Positions 11,201 through 22,598 of a DNA stretch of 64,000 nucleotides are shown piece after piece (the stretch's first letter is position 1; every line of letters begins with the position of its first letter). The position numbers and the translations under genes were made by a program. This DNA is from Chalara sp. BL73 (Eukaryota; Ascomycota; Leotiomycetes; Helotiales). The stretch lies in the NCBI GenBank assembly GCA_918026815.1, contig CAKJVC010000060.1:17901-81900 (forward strand), in the 5' to 3' direction. Under the pieces are notes generated by a model. The model was not told where the DNA came from, did not search any database, and was given only the letters and a program-made list of their open reading frames with translations.

Positions 11201-13861
11201 GAGCCCAATTGCAGCCATGCCACCAGAGTGAATGCTCCCAAGCCCTTTCGTGCTGATTCCTCTGTAGTAAGCTATCATAATTGCCTCATTTGCAGTGATT
11301 GCTCCACAAGCATAGGCACCACTGATCTCTCCGGAAGAATGCCCGATGACAGCTGAGGGCTTGATATTCCAGCTGGATAATAGGTCAACCAGCGCAATTT
11401 GAATAGCGGTGCAGCAAGGCTGAGAAAATTCAGCCTCTGCAAGCCGGCTGTCGTGTTTTGGGGCAAGTATTTCATCTAAAAATGTCAGCGACCCACAAAA
11501 ATTGAATTATGAGAGAGACTGGAACGTGCTTTCTAATGACCACTCCGGGGGCTCTGGTAGAGAACCTAGGTAAAGTTCTAATGCCTGGATACTAGCTCTG
11601 AATGTTTCTGACGTCTCTATGAGTTGTTGTCCCATTTTGCCCCATTGAGCTCCTTGCCCTGTAAATGTAAAAATAAGCTTAGTGGGCTCAGAAACTTTAG
11701 TTGCAGGATACATTTCAAGAGGGTTCGAAGGTGAGGCAATACAGAATGAACGGTAGGGGTGGAATTCTCTTCGTTGGGTAAGGGTGTAGCTAATGTCTGC
11801 TAGAGCCTGAGGCCTTCCAAGAACAGCATTTTTATGCATATCGACTAATTCTTGTAAGGCTTCTGAATGCTTGGCGGAAAAGACAAGAAGTTTTGCTTCA
11901 GTTTCTACTAGTTCTTGGTTCTCGCTCCTGTGAAATTTTAGAGATGTAGCAGATTCGAGAAGGACCTGTGATTGATTTAGTATCTACGTGAATATTGATT
12001 GAAGTGGGAATGATTTCGGAGACTCCAAATTTTGAAATCTTGAATAAATTTCGAGCATCTAGATAATGCTAAGGTTTGCAATACTGATAGTTCACGGACA
12101 AAAACGCCGGACGGGAGACTCACGTGAGCATTGGCACCCCCAATTCCAAAAGAATTGACGCCGACCCTCTCGAGACGATCCTCGGGCCATGGAGTGGGCT
12201 CAAGTGGAACGACAAGACTTGCTTTCTCAAAAGGAACTGAAATATCCCATTAGTACAAAACTAAATTCACCTAGAATGTTACTCACTGTCTGGATGAGGA
12301 GTCGTGAAATTTATGTTTGGCGGAATGATTTTCTTCTCTAGGGCAAGGACCATCTTAATAACACTTGCCAATCCGGAGTTTCCCTCAGAATGACCAAGAT
12401 TCGGTTTGATCTTTTCAGTTAGCATATCGAGATGGCTACCGGCGAGTCAACATCTTACTGAGCCGATGTAAACCCCGCCATGATCTCCAAATACTCTCGC
12501 GACTGCTTTCGTCTCAATAGGATCCCCAACCTAATGCATTTGAAATTAGCTACGTAAACGACCAAGAACAAACCGAGCCTGATGCCTCTCACCTTAGTTC
12601 CTGTTCCATGGCATTCAATCATAGCAGTCTTTGAAAAATCAGTGAATCCGGCGAGTCTATGGCCCCGTCTAATAAGTGCTTCATGGCCCTCAGTGCTAGG
12701 CATTGTGAGACCTGGTGTTTTTCCATCTGAGGCAACACATGTAGATCTAATAACCGCGCGAATGGGATCCCCATCTCTGACTGCATCGCTCAGTTTCTTC
12801 ACGTAGAGGGCACAAACACCCTCACCCCTGGCATAACCATCTGCATTTGCATCAAATGTTCTGCAAATCCCGGTTGGAGATAGTACACCTTGGTCTGTAA
12901 GGGCCACTGTCATCCGGGGAGCCGTGATAATACTAGCTCCCCCAACAACAGCAGTTGTGCAGTCTCCACGAGCTAACGCCATACAGGCCTCGTGGAGTCC
13001 AGTTAGAGAAGATGAGCAGGCGGTCCGTAGAGTCATGCTGGATATCAATGTCAGTGAGCTATAGAGTTGATATAGTTGCAATTAGGAATGGGAATACAAA
13101 CCTTGGGCCTCTGAAGTCAAATTCATATGACACCCGATTCGAGGTAGCAAAGTCGCTGTAACCCGCCATCCTGTACATATTTGTGTTCTGATCATCTTTC
13201 AGCTCCATATCTAGCCAGTCTTCTCCAAAAGATCCAATGTAGCAGCCAATATTCTGGCCTCGCCATTGTTTCGCTCCAGAATTCTCTAGGCACTCGTAAA
13301 CAACCTCAAGCATGAGACGTTGAGCAGGATCCACAGCTTCGGCTTCTTGCTTGGTCATAGACCAGAAAGATAAATCCAAATTTGCAAGATCCAAACCTTC
13401 TAAAAAGTATCCATATTCTGTGCCAATGTGGCCAACCTTTCCCGGCCCGTAGAAGGCGTCGACTGTCCGGGATGGGAGAGTCAGCCGTTGCATATTTAGG
13501 ATGCATTGAGAGGCGATAGCTTTTGTACAGAAGTGGGGATGGGTGGAAGAGGCTAGAGAAATAAGGAAGTTGATCTCGTACCATTGTAGCGATTCTCGGG
13601 AACCCGACATCGACCACTTTTCTTGTTGACAAGGAAGTCCCAGAGAGCTTCTGAATCTCGAATGCCACCTGGCAGTCTCATAGCCATCCCAATAATAGCA
13701 ATAGGCTCGGCGACTTGAAACTCATCGTTTGGGCTCTTCATCTGATCAGCGTTGTTAATTGTGGTGGGATTGCCATTGGTATGGCAGTTGCCTATCCCAT
13801 TTGATTGCCGATTCATGTTGGCCTGGATGCTAACACCATTGCTCCTACCTATACTCCCCAT
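5270..13861 (-). CDS. Highly reducing polyketide synthase (KS-AT-DH-CMeT-ER-KR-ACP)
   Basis: Iterative type I HR-PKS making a reduced, probably C-methylated acyl chain. Fifteen exons give a closed 2,482-residue model; exon bounds on the minus strand are 13861-13582, 13462-13102, 13037-12593, 12530-12459, 12410-12287, 12236-12124, 11965-11530, 11475-11020, 10961-8824, 8555-8433, 8388-7170, 7112-6785, 6735-6258, 6204-6034 and 5974-5270. Seen in order: KS with TACSSS, ECHGTGT and [11 protein letters not shown] with GHSSGE; DH with REHEI and a later LDSS Asp; CMeT with [11 protein letters not shown] with the [15 protein letters not shown] nucleotide loop; KR with LVGGLGGLG and NYAAAN; ACP with GVDSL. 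All catalytic motifs look intact. There is no thioesterase or reductase, so the chain is probably passed to the SAT domain of the NR-PKS at 25,753. Intron 7 (11476-11529) needs a GC donor, and intron 9 (8556-8823) is unusually long at 268 nt. Confidence 0.95.
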
Positions 13862-14829
13862 TGTAATACAAGAAGTCTATATTCTCCTAGAAAAAGTGAT
13901 GTGTAAAAGGGTCGCGTAAGAGATGTGTGCGGACTAGATCGAATAGACAACCAGGAAATAATAGAAGCTTGCTGGGTTTCGGCGTCATAACATAAATAAT
14001 ACTACATGCAAACAATCGGGCCATTCAAATCCGTTCTCATTGTTCGGCTTATGTGGGGCTCCGTCGCGATTGGGATAGAGATGGCTTTAGCTACCTACAT
14101 ACCTCTGGGACCAAGAGGAGTGCTCATAGTTCCCTCCCTGCAGATTTCGGGACATCAAGCTCTGTAGAGTAAACAGTGGCAGGAAAGTCCTCTCCATCCA
14201 ATATCCTAGTAGATGGTAAGTTTTTAGTCGAAGGAATTCGGTCGGGTAACGGGCACTTTCGGTGTTAATATATCAAGCCCTCACACCCGGGGTCTTGGAA
14301 TCCACTCTCGGAGCCGCACTTGTTAGCTCGATCCTGCAAATCTACTAATCCACTAAGCCGTATGCTGAAGGTAATTGTGTTTGGTTTCTAGGTTGGTGAA
14401 AGGAGAGTTGGAGAAGATGCGTCAAAGTTTGACGTTGGAGATTGATTGATTTGATGTGATTTAATCTTATTGGCTGTGTAAAAGCGCTAGCTTTATGTAA
14501 GCCTACCACAATGTCAAGGCGCACCTACACCGTGGGTGCGATACGGGGCGATGCAGGAAAAAGTGGGGTATACACCGGGTGTAGCTACGCGCTATCACGT
14601 GTTTGCAACGAGAGCTAGGCTCGTGCCGAAGGCACGTGCTGCCGAGTCATCCTTACGGGTTCAACCCGTCACAGTTCTAGATAAGGGGGGGCGGGGGGTG
14701 TGCACGGAATTATTGATACATTAGATGCTAAGCGCTAGAGTAATCTATTTGGAGATATCCAGAACAAGGAGTTATCCTTCTCAGAGGTCGCAGTTCAATT
14801 GATTTCGATATTCCATAGCACCCGGGTTC
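13862..14829. other. HR-PKS upstream region
   Basis: Upstream region of the HR-PKS with no supported gene. Around 14,600-14,700 there is a short palindromic stretch (CGGGTTCAACCCG) followed by a G-run, which resembles the end of a decayed mobile element, but no ends could be paired. The HR-PKS promoter must lie near the right side of 13,862. Confidence 0.4.
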
Positions 14830-15560
14830 CAGTTGGGCCAGGGTAGAAAATTACTTGACAAAACGCCAAGAAACGCTCTTTGTGCAACCATTTGTACCCT
14901 GGGTGAACGTAAGCGAAAAACCAAATCTGGTTAGAACTATGCTTGGCAAATGCACAACATAGGCTTAGCGCGTAAAACACTGCATATTGTAAGTATATGC
15001 AAAGCATATTCTAGTACTCATTTTTACTACAGAAAGACTATTATAATAAGCAGAAAAGTGTCACGGCCCTGGCTTTATCTCGAGCTTAGCTTTGTTACTA
15101 CAGGGCTCGGCATCCCAAAGCTTGGGGACCGACGCTACAAAGCTCGCTTACACTGGCTCCTGGCCAGCCTCCTCTATATAAAGCACTGTTCTTCTTCTTT
15201 TTTTCTGCCTGTAGCTTGTTTTCTTAGTTATAACAATTGATAGTTGTTCACATTTTACAGATCGAGATCCTGTTCAGCTTAAGTTGTTACAAAAAGTTGG
15301 CATATGCTAAGAATATGCTACATAGGAAATTCTATACTAAGCTTATTCATTTATTTAATTACAAATTTACTTGCAGTAGTCTTTATAATCGAATCAATTA
15401 AGCAACGCAGAAATACAAATTTGTAACGTTTTCATTTCAAAGTTCAAAAGTTATATTGTACGTGTCGCAATAAAAAACGCGAAACGCTTATTTTATGCTT
15501 GACATATGCCAGGGTGAGATTTCTACCCTGGGCCAAGAATTTTCTACCCTGGCCCAACTG
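14830..15560. mobile_element. Non-autonomous inverted-repeat element (MITE-like), split by a solo LTR
   Basis: The 23 bases at 14,830-14,852 are repeated perfectly in inverted orientation at 15,538-15,560 (outer end CAGTTGGGCCAGGGTAG). Between them there is no coding frame. A solo LTR with its own target duplication (15,059-15,291) sits inside. Without it the element would be about 490 bp, typical of a MITE. No clear TA or longer target duplication remains outside the repeats, so the superfamily is unknown. The CAGT-type end is compatible with pogo/Fot1-like elements, which is inference. Confidence 0.7.
15059..15291 (+). repeat. Solo LTR of the Ty3/gypsy family at 49,340
   Basis: Begins TGTCACGGCC and ends GTTGTTACA. 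It matches the 288-bp LTRs of the full-length retrotransposon along its length, including the TATATAAAGCACTG core, with C-to-T and G-to-A differences and small deletions (233 bp left). It is flanked by the 5-bp direct repeat AAAAG on both sides, so it came from insertion and later LTR-LTR recombination. Confidence 0.92.
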
Positions 15561-15842
15561 TAACCCCCATAGCACCACCGTGTGTCTTTCACAGAGCTGG
15601 GCGAGCTTCATGATTCATGAAATATGTGTTCGATATAAAGAGACTGTGGGAACAGCCGCCACCTATAGAAAATACCACCACACGCTCGAGATTAGTGTGT
15701 ATTAGCCACTCAGAAGTAGAGCTTATCTTTAGTCACGAATGTTATTGTGATACGGAGTTCAGTGTTGATAAATGCCTCCATTGATCGTAGTCTCCGCCTG
15801 GCTAACCATACCACAAGTATAAAAGACAAAACACCGAGTTAC

Positions 15843-17540
15843 TCAGACATGCCTATTCCTAATCCACACCTTGGCTTTCATGTCTGGCATATAATTTGCA
15901 TTCATCTCTACTATTCTCGGCCTAACAAAGCCCTCCTTGGTGCCTCCTCCGCTCGGACCCAAAGCCACGTCGTAATTCATGATCAATTCAATCAAAATCA
16001 CCTTGATCTCATTGGAAGCGAAGAATCGACCGGGGCAAACATTTCTACCATATCCAAAATTTATACTGTTGGCGTCGGAGGCTACAAATTGGTGATTGTG
16101 CTCTTGCCCTGGGAGTTCTCGCAGATTGGAAAAGCGAAACGGGTGGAATTCAGTAAGTGGCGGTTGGGAGTCTCGAACTACGTGTTTCTCAGGGATTGTT
16201 GAGGTAGGATAAAAAGGGTGTCCCCAGCCAACGATGGTACGGGAGGGAAGAAACGTGCCTGTGGAGAGGGTGATCCCTTTGGGGGCGGTGACGATTCGGT
16301 TCATCGCAACTGTGTTTCATGAGTAGGAGCACAAATCATTGCAAGTAAGAGCCCAAACCTATTGTCGGAGGCGACATACGCATCGACTCCTTCATGAAGC
16401 TGTCCAGCTTCTTCAGTTTCGCTATGCTGGTCTTCCTTAACTTCTTATCCGGGAGCTGCTCTTCGGCTATGACTGCTTCAATCTCAGCACGCAGCGAAGG
16501 AACAATATCTGGGTAAGTAGCAAGATCAAATATCGCATGTGAGGCTGCCATTCCGGTTGTATGAATTGCTGCGAATGCAGCCGTCATTTGCTGCTGTCCC
16601 AGTTCGAATGCATCCGCATTTTCAGGATCTTTGAAGTGCCCAATCATCCAATGCACGAGATTGAAGTTATTCTTCTCCGCCTCAGCGACAGCTTCTCCCT
16701 CTGTCATGGTCTTGAATCTATTCAACTTTTCTTTGTACGTGTTCAAGATACTTGTAACTTGAGGCATCATCTTCTTGCCTGCAAAATTGCGGTAACTCCC
16801 AAGCTGCCAAAGAGCCGGATTAAACTGCGATAAATAAGGTCGGAGAAATTTAGGGATTAGCGAGTTGGTGTGCATCAATATGATGGCATCCCTAGTAAAA
16901 CTCTTCGTTGCCTCAGTCCACTCTTTATCGCGACAAAGTGGCAAACCAACGAAAGCACGCGCTGAGAGCGAGGCAACAACGTCTACGACTGTTGGATATA
17001 CCGTAATTTGTTTCCATTCTGGACAAAATCCAATCTCCTCGTTGAATGAGTGCTGGATCTCATCTTGGAGATCGCCGAGAATTTTGCCAATGTTCCGAGT
17101 AAGGTCGATGCGAATAGCTTGGATAGCTTCTGGATGCTCCGTCGAGCCTATGCCTGTGTATTTGCCAAGGAACTTCTCATAGGTATGTTGTTTAAAGGAG
17201 ATCTTCTCTTCTGGTAGGTTCCGGATCTCGGGGATCATTGAGTGGGGAAGTATTACCCATGGCGGCTTTAGAGGGAAGATGAATGGTGTATTGGGATACT
17301 AAATTATGTTAGTAGTGCTTGTTTATACCTACGGCCCGACGAAGTTAAAACCAGTGTTCTTGCTTCCATCAGTGAATCAGACGTATTTCCAGGCTTCAGT
17401 GAAGCTACGGGAAGGTTAAGCTTCCTTGGTGGATTCAAATAGCGCTTGAGGAGGTATAGGATTATAAGAGCTGCGGATGCTCCTAGGAGAGTAGGAGCCC
17501 ACCCTACAAGCAGAGAAGTGGAGTCAAACATGCTAGTCAT
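15843..17540 (-). CDS. Cytochrome P450 monooxygenase
   Basis: Microsomal P450 of 531 residues from three exons (17540-17352, 17298-16359, 16309-15843; introns 53 and 49 nt), closing in frame. An N-terminal transmembrane anchor (residues about 8-32) is followed by a short basic/proline segment. Then come an I-helix region with AAIHTT, the K-helix ESMR (ExxR), a PFRF segment, and the haem loop FGYGRNVCPGR with the Cys ligand. Overall it resembles the ent-kaurene-oxidase-like fungal P450 group found in many polyketide and terpenoid clusters. The start at 17,540 is preferred over an upstream Met at 17,600 because it places the membrane anchor at the N-terminus. It probably hydroxylates or otherwise oxidises the dual-PKS product in the endoplasmic reticulum; the exact reaction cannot be told. 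Confidence 0.93.
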
Positions 17541-18099
17541 AATTTCACACCGACGGGAATGGTGGTGTGAGCAGTAGATGTTTTGAAGGGTGAGGCCCAT
17601 CTGGCTTTTGAAGATTTCCTCTGGTGAGAAAATCCGTATCTAGCAGATATCTCACGAGCCATAGGATAGGGGAGGGGGGTGGGGGAGAGGCCGGACTTCG
17701 GTTATACTGTCAGATCATACCATGGTTGATCATTGAAAGCGCTATGCGAAGGCTTGGTGGGCTTTATCGGATGTGATACGGATAAGTCGGTGAATATCAG
17801 GCTGCTCCCATTGGATACGTTCGATTGTTAAATATTTGCGGCTTTGGATGAATGTTACCGTGAGACGGATTAAATTTTCAGGAGTTGCTGCGTCAACTAA
17901 TCCTGCAATGCAGAATTTTCTGCTATAGAACGCGCGTCACCTATCAGCCGGTGTGTACGGATGCTCACGCGTAATAGCTCTGGTGCTGAGTGCGAAAATG
18001 TTATTTCTATGAAGACATAAGTCAACCTGGCATCATTGAGTACTAGTTTCCCGTTCTTGCATTTCCCTAGTGATTTCCATTCAGGAATATGTGAGAAGC
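17541..18099. other. Region between P450 and SDR
   Basis: Upstream region of the P450 and downstream region of the SDR, both minus-strand genes. A G-rich run lies near 17,666-17,690. No coding frame or repeat was recognised. Confidence 0.4.
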
Positions 18100-19097
18100 T
18101 CAATAAGTAGCGGGCATGGTAGCTAATTTCCCACCATCTACCAGCATCACACTTCCGTTCAAAAACGCTCCTGCTCTACTAGCCATGTAAAGTATTGTTC
18201 CACCCATATCCTCGTCGGTTCCAGCCCTCTCTGCTGGTTGATACGATCTTGAGAAGACTCCCTCCTCGAACAAAGTTTTAGTTTTATCTATGATGTATGG
18301 TTTGAAGAGGGCCTCTGATGAGTCTGAGGGGAACACTATTAATCAGTTAGTCTAGATCCATACACTATAATGGGGAAACGTGCATCCAGCAGCAATGGTA
18401 TTGAAGCGAATTCCCCAAGGGATACAAAACGTGGAGAAGCTTTTGATCAGGCTGATCACCCCGGCCTTACTGCTCAAATATGCATACCCTGCTCGTGGGT
18501 TTCTCAAGAAGCTTGCTGTACTAGCTGTTGCAATTACCTGGCTCTTTCCGCCTAAATAATTCTTGTTCTTGTTGCCCTCATCCAGCAGCTTTAGGAAGGC
18601 GATGACTGTATAGTACAACGCAGTGCAATTGAGGCCGTAGGTGTCGTTAAACTCCTGCATTGGCGAAGACCAAGCAAGCGCTACAAAATCGGAGAGTGTG
18701 TACCTAGGCTTGAGAGTGTCGAGCATAGGTCCACCTTTTCCCGCATTGGTGACCAGAAGATTGATGTACCCCACCTCTCTCTCGACTTTTGCGGCCATGG
18801 ATTTGAGGGCTTCTTGGGATGTAATGTCTCCAGGAAGAGGTGTGATGACTCCTGGGTAAATAGCAGCCGCTTCTCTGAGCTTTTCTTCGCGTCTCCCAAT
18901 GATATATATTCGTTTAGCCCCGTTTTCGGCAAGGGCCTTGGCCATCATGAGGCCGATTCCTCGAAAATGTCAGTCACATTTTCGTACTCAATAACAGCGT
19001 CTATAAGTGTATTACCAGTACCGCCCCCGGTGATGACTGCTACGATGCCATTCACACTGAAGAGATTGGATGCCTTTGTTGAAGACATGCTAGACAT
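18100..19097 (-). CDS. Short-chain dehydrogenase/reductase (SDR)
   Basis: Classical NAD(P)-dependent SDR of 297 residues from three exons: 19097-19016, 18959-18384 and 18335-18100. The Rossmann loop TGGGTGIG is split by the first intron. NAG (VTNAGKGG), the catalytic Ser (ATAST) and YLSSK are present, and the C-terminus ends in the usual cofactor loop and VDGG. The second intron only joins in frame with a GC donor at 18,383 (48 nt, acceptor TAG); with that join the total is exactly divisible by three. A start nine bases downstream (19,088) is equally possible. It lies head-to-head with the multicopper oxidase. A role in oxidising or reducing a hydroxyl/ketone of the polyketide is inferred from context. 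Confidence 0.92.
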
Positions 19098-19710
19098 AAG
19101 GCTTGGGGATAAAGTTATTCTTATTGCACTACTGAGGTAATCAATGTTATTGCCTCTTTGACTATGCTCTAAGTAATATGGCTGCTTGGGATCTTTGTGA
19201 TCGACTTGAACTTTTTTCTTTTTCAAGAAGGATATCTACCCCTGGCGTAAGACTGACACGCCTACCGCGAAGCCCGATCAGTAGCAGCCGTATTTATTTT
19301 GTTTGTCCCCTATTGGACCAGCATATTTCCATTTTAATGGTTCTGCGATCCCGAGAGCCAAAGCTCGGATGGGAAAGGGACCGCAGCCCAATTTTCCTCG
19401 GGAATCATTCGGAGAAGACAGGGGTAGAAAGCTACCACTTCCCAGCCACATTGGGCCGCCGTCTCATTCGAGATAGCGGCGTGAGGCTTATTACCCATTT
19501 GTTCTATTGAATGTTTTCTTTTTGGAGATTTTTCTTCATCTACCAAGACTTTGCGGGAGACACTCCCGACCGCGGAATCCTTCACGAGAAATGTAGGCTA
19601 GAACCAAAAATTAATAGGCTCGAACCTTGAATGAATATCGTATAAAGATTTCCCTCAAACTCCCATGATACACACTAATTTTGGGCACGCGAATTCTCCA
19701 TTGATTAGAC
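19098..19710. promoter_or_regulatory. Divergent promoter region, SDR and multicopper oxidase
   Basis: About 610 bp between two divergent start codons, so it should hold both promoters. A TATAAAG at 19,641-19,647 lies 64 bases upstream of the oxidase ATG and could be its TATA box. No repeated site shared with other cluster promoters was recognised by eye. Confidence 0.45.
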
Positions 19711-21949
19711 ATGATTTCCATTGAGCCAGCCTTACTAGTCTTGTGCAGCTTCATCCTGAGTGCCTGTGCAGTACCTACTACAGATTCTGTTCAAATCGAC
19801 AGCAAAGGATGTCGAACCGTGAAAAAAACTCTTGCTATCACCTGGAAAGTTGGGAATCCTAATGGAAATGCGCGAGAGATGATCTACACTAATGGCCAAT
19901 TCCCTGCGCCAAACCTTTTCTTTGACGAGGACGACAATGTGGAGGTACATGCATCTTTTCCATCCATGTAGTCAACTTACTAATGCATATGAAGATCACG
20001 GTAATAAATCATATGCATTTCAACACTACTATTCACTGGCATGGCCTTCTGTAAGCTATGCAATGATCGCTGTGAGCTAACCTGGGACTGACTGACTGCA
20101 TGCAGCATGCAAGGCACACCTTGGTCTGATGGTGTGCCCGGTCTTAGTCAAAAACCTATAGAGCCTGGTGGAAGCTACCTCTACAAATTCAAAGCGTATC
20201 CTCCAGGAACATATTGGTATTAAATAACAATTAATCTCAAGCAACCATAACTCACCAACCCCAGGTACCATTCTCATTCACGGGCTAGTCTGTTGGATGG
20301 CCTATACGGAGGGCTGTTTATCAGGTATATAAACTCACTCAATCAAGGGCGAGTAGAGCTGACGTTGAGGCAGGCGAAAGCCTGGAACCCCTGCACCTTG
20401 GTCTCTAATTAGCAGTGACCGAAAGGAGGTCGCTGCTATCGCAAAAGCTGCGCATGATCCAACTCTCCTTGTTACCTCGGACTGGACCAACTTCACATCC
20501 ACGCAATATATGCAAGCACAGATGGAATCAGGACTAAACATCTTGTAAGATCATACAGTCGTTGGCTTCTTCAGTCTATTAACGTACGGTACAGCTGTAC
20601 TGATGGTATTCTGATAAATGGGAAAGGCGCGGTGTACTGTCCTCCACTTAATGAGATGGTGGGATATGCACCAGAGGTAGTTCAACCAATCAACGATAAA
20701 GGGAAAGTAACTCCTCGGAATATTTTGTTCCCTATTAACCCACCTTTACAGATGCTTGCCCTTTAACGAAGCCACTCAAGACCAATATTATCTTACTGGG
20801 CGTCCGGAGCTAATTCCATTCGGGCTACAAGAAGGATGTGTTGCGGCTAACAACACCAAGGACCCCATGAGCATAATCAAGGTCGACCCAGCTGACAAGT
20901 GGGTCAGCCTCAATTTAGTTATGGCTTCAACGCTGCGATTGTCTTACATATCAATCGATTTTCATGAGATGTGGGTATATGAAGTCGACGGACACTACAT
21001 TGGTAAGATTGGTTCCTTGTCTGCTCAATTACGCCGGGAATCCTAAAATAGTCTAGAACCTCGCAAAGTTCAAAGCCTTTCGATATACCCTGGACAGCGC
21101 CAAGCTGTTATGATCAAGCTGGACCAGAAACCTAGTGACTATACTATCCGAGTTGCGGGGTATCCCATTGGAGGCGTAACTTCTGCGTATGCAGTCTTCT
21201 CGTACAAAGGAGGCAGGCCAATGAAGAACTACACACTCGGATATACCATTCCTTCGCAGCAAAAATCAGGATGGATTAACTATGGAGGCGGAAACTTCAC
21301 TCCAAACCTTGTTTCGTTTGAGGGTGACCAAGACCACTCACCTCCATTCCCACCTAATCCTCCAGCAAAGCCTAAAGTAGGAGATGCAGTGTACGTTCTT
21401 GATATGGGCCGATTTGGAAGCGCTTGGCAATGGAGCTTGAATGGTCAATCGATAATGGAGGTAGATTCTCCAGCCAACGCACCCCTACTTTACAATCCGT
21501 CTTACCCTACAGCGATCCGACCAGATCTCGTCATTCGTACCAATAACGACAGCTGGGTCGACTTGGTCTTTCAAGCCGGCGCTCCTCCAGGTCCCCTACT
21601 GGAGATAAACCATGTGATTCATAAGCATGCAAGCAGGTTCTGGAAAATTGGTATTGGTGCCGGCATCTTTAACTGGACCTCTATCGCTGAAGCTGCGGCA
21701 GCTCAACCTGAATTGTTTAATTTCGTCAATCCAAATCTTAGAGATACGGCTGTTACGCCATTCGAGCAGGGTTGGATAGCCATTCGTTACCATAGTGCAA
21801 ATCCAGGCCCGTGGTTGTTGCACTGCCATGTTGAGACTCATTTGGCAGGAGGCATGGCGATGGTTATCATGGACGGAGTTGACAAGTGGCCGAAAATTCC
21901 CCCTGAATATGCGGTCGACCAACACGGATTTCCTGTAAGCCATCACTAA
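19711..21949 (+). CDS. Secreted multicopper oxidase (laccase-like), one junction unresolved
   Basis: Three-cupredoxin oxidase that oxidises phenols with O2 at four coppers. A signal peptide (about 20 residues, hydrophobic core then ACAVP) starts the protein. Copper motifs are visible in successive exons: HWHG (about 20,042), YHSH (across the intron near 20,215-20,264), HVIHKH (about 21,610) and [12 protein letters not shown] (about 21,823). The type resembles fungal pigment-pathway oxidases rather than white-rot laccases. Several short introns resolve cleanly. However, the exon ending near 20,670-20,707 and the next exon at 20,752 (CLPFNEAT) differ in reading phase by one base with any GT or GC donor I could find, so there is either a frameshift or a boundary I have missed. 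In the cluster it could couple phenols or dearomatise the product; that is inference. Confidence 0.85.
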
Positions 21950-22598
21950 AAGGGGAAGAGAGGTAATGGGGTAATAGAGCGTTTGTGGGTGTGATATTGT
22001 TTCGGATGGGATAATTGAGAGAGGCGTAAATTTCTGCTCTTCTTTTATTGTGCCCAGAGCCTCTTCAGGGGGAAGTCTTATGGTAGTGAAACCCACCAGT
22101 AGTTATAGTTGTATAAGTGAATTAGGAGGCTAAGCCTACTCTAGCCATCCCGTGATATCGCACGATTATACGTCTGACATTTTGTATCACAAGGCTGCAG
22201 GAATTTAATTCAATCATTACGTAAGTGTGCATAAATTCAATTTTAACCGGATTTTGATTCAGTCACTATCTTAGATTATATGTAGTGTGACCCGAAGATG
22301 CCGTGTCTCTTTCCCCTCCGCATTCGTTAATAATTTCATTTGTTTGCATTTCCGCAAATTGCTCACTCCAGCGAGCCAACAGTTGAGCACCTTGGGAGGC
22401 TCAGGCTTCGGAAGTTACCTTTAGCCGAACACCAACGAGTAAGGGTGGAAGTCTGCCGCAAAAAAGAAAGCCACGAATCTTCAGCTTAGTTTGCTTCTAA
22501 ATTTCAGACGCAAGGAAAGTGAATAGCAGCTCTATTAATAAGCGCCTCGAAAACACAACTTCTACACACCAGAGCCTGGCGCTTGTCAACGGTTTACG
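21950..22598. other. Region between oxidase and transporter
   Basis: 3' region of the oxidase and promoter region of the transporter, both plus strand. No coding frame, repeat or clear regulatory site was recognised. Confidence 0.4.

Noticed and set aside
5104..13936. GTGCGGACTAG occurring both near 5,104 and near 13,928, as a possible shared regulator site
   Set aside because: An 11-base match is expected by chance many times in 64 kb, and the first copy is in a convergent 3' region.
15747..16202. Plus-strand open frame of 151 codons
   Set aside because: Antisense to the last P450 exon.
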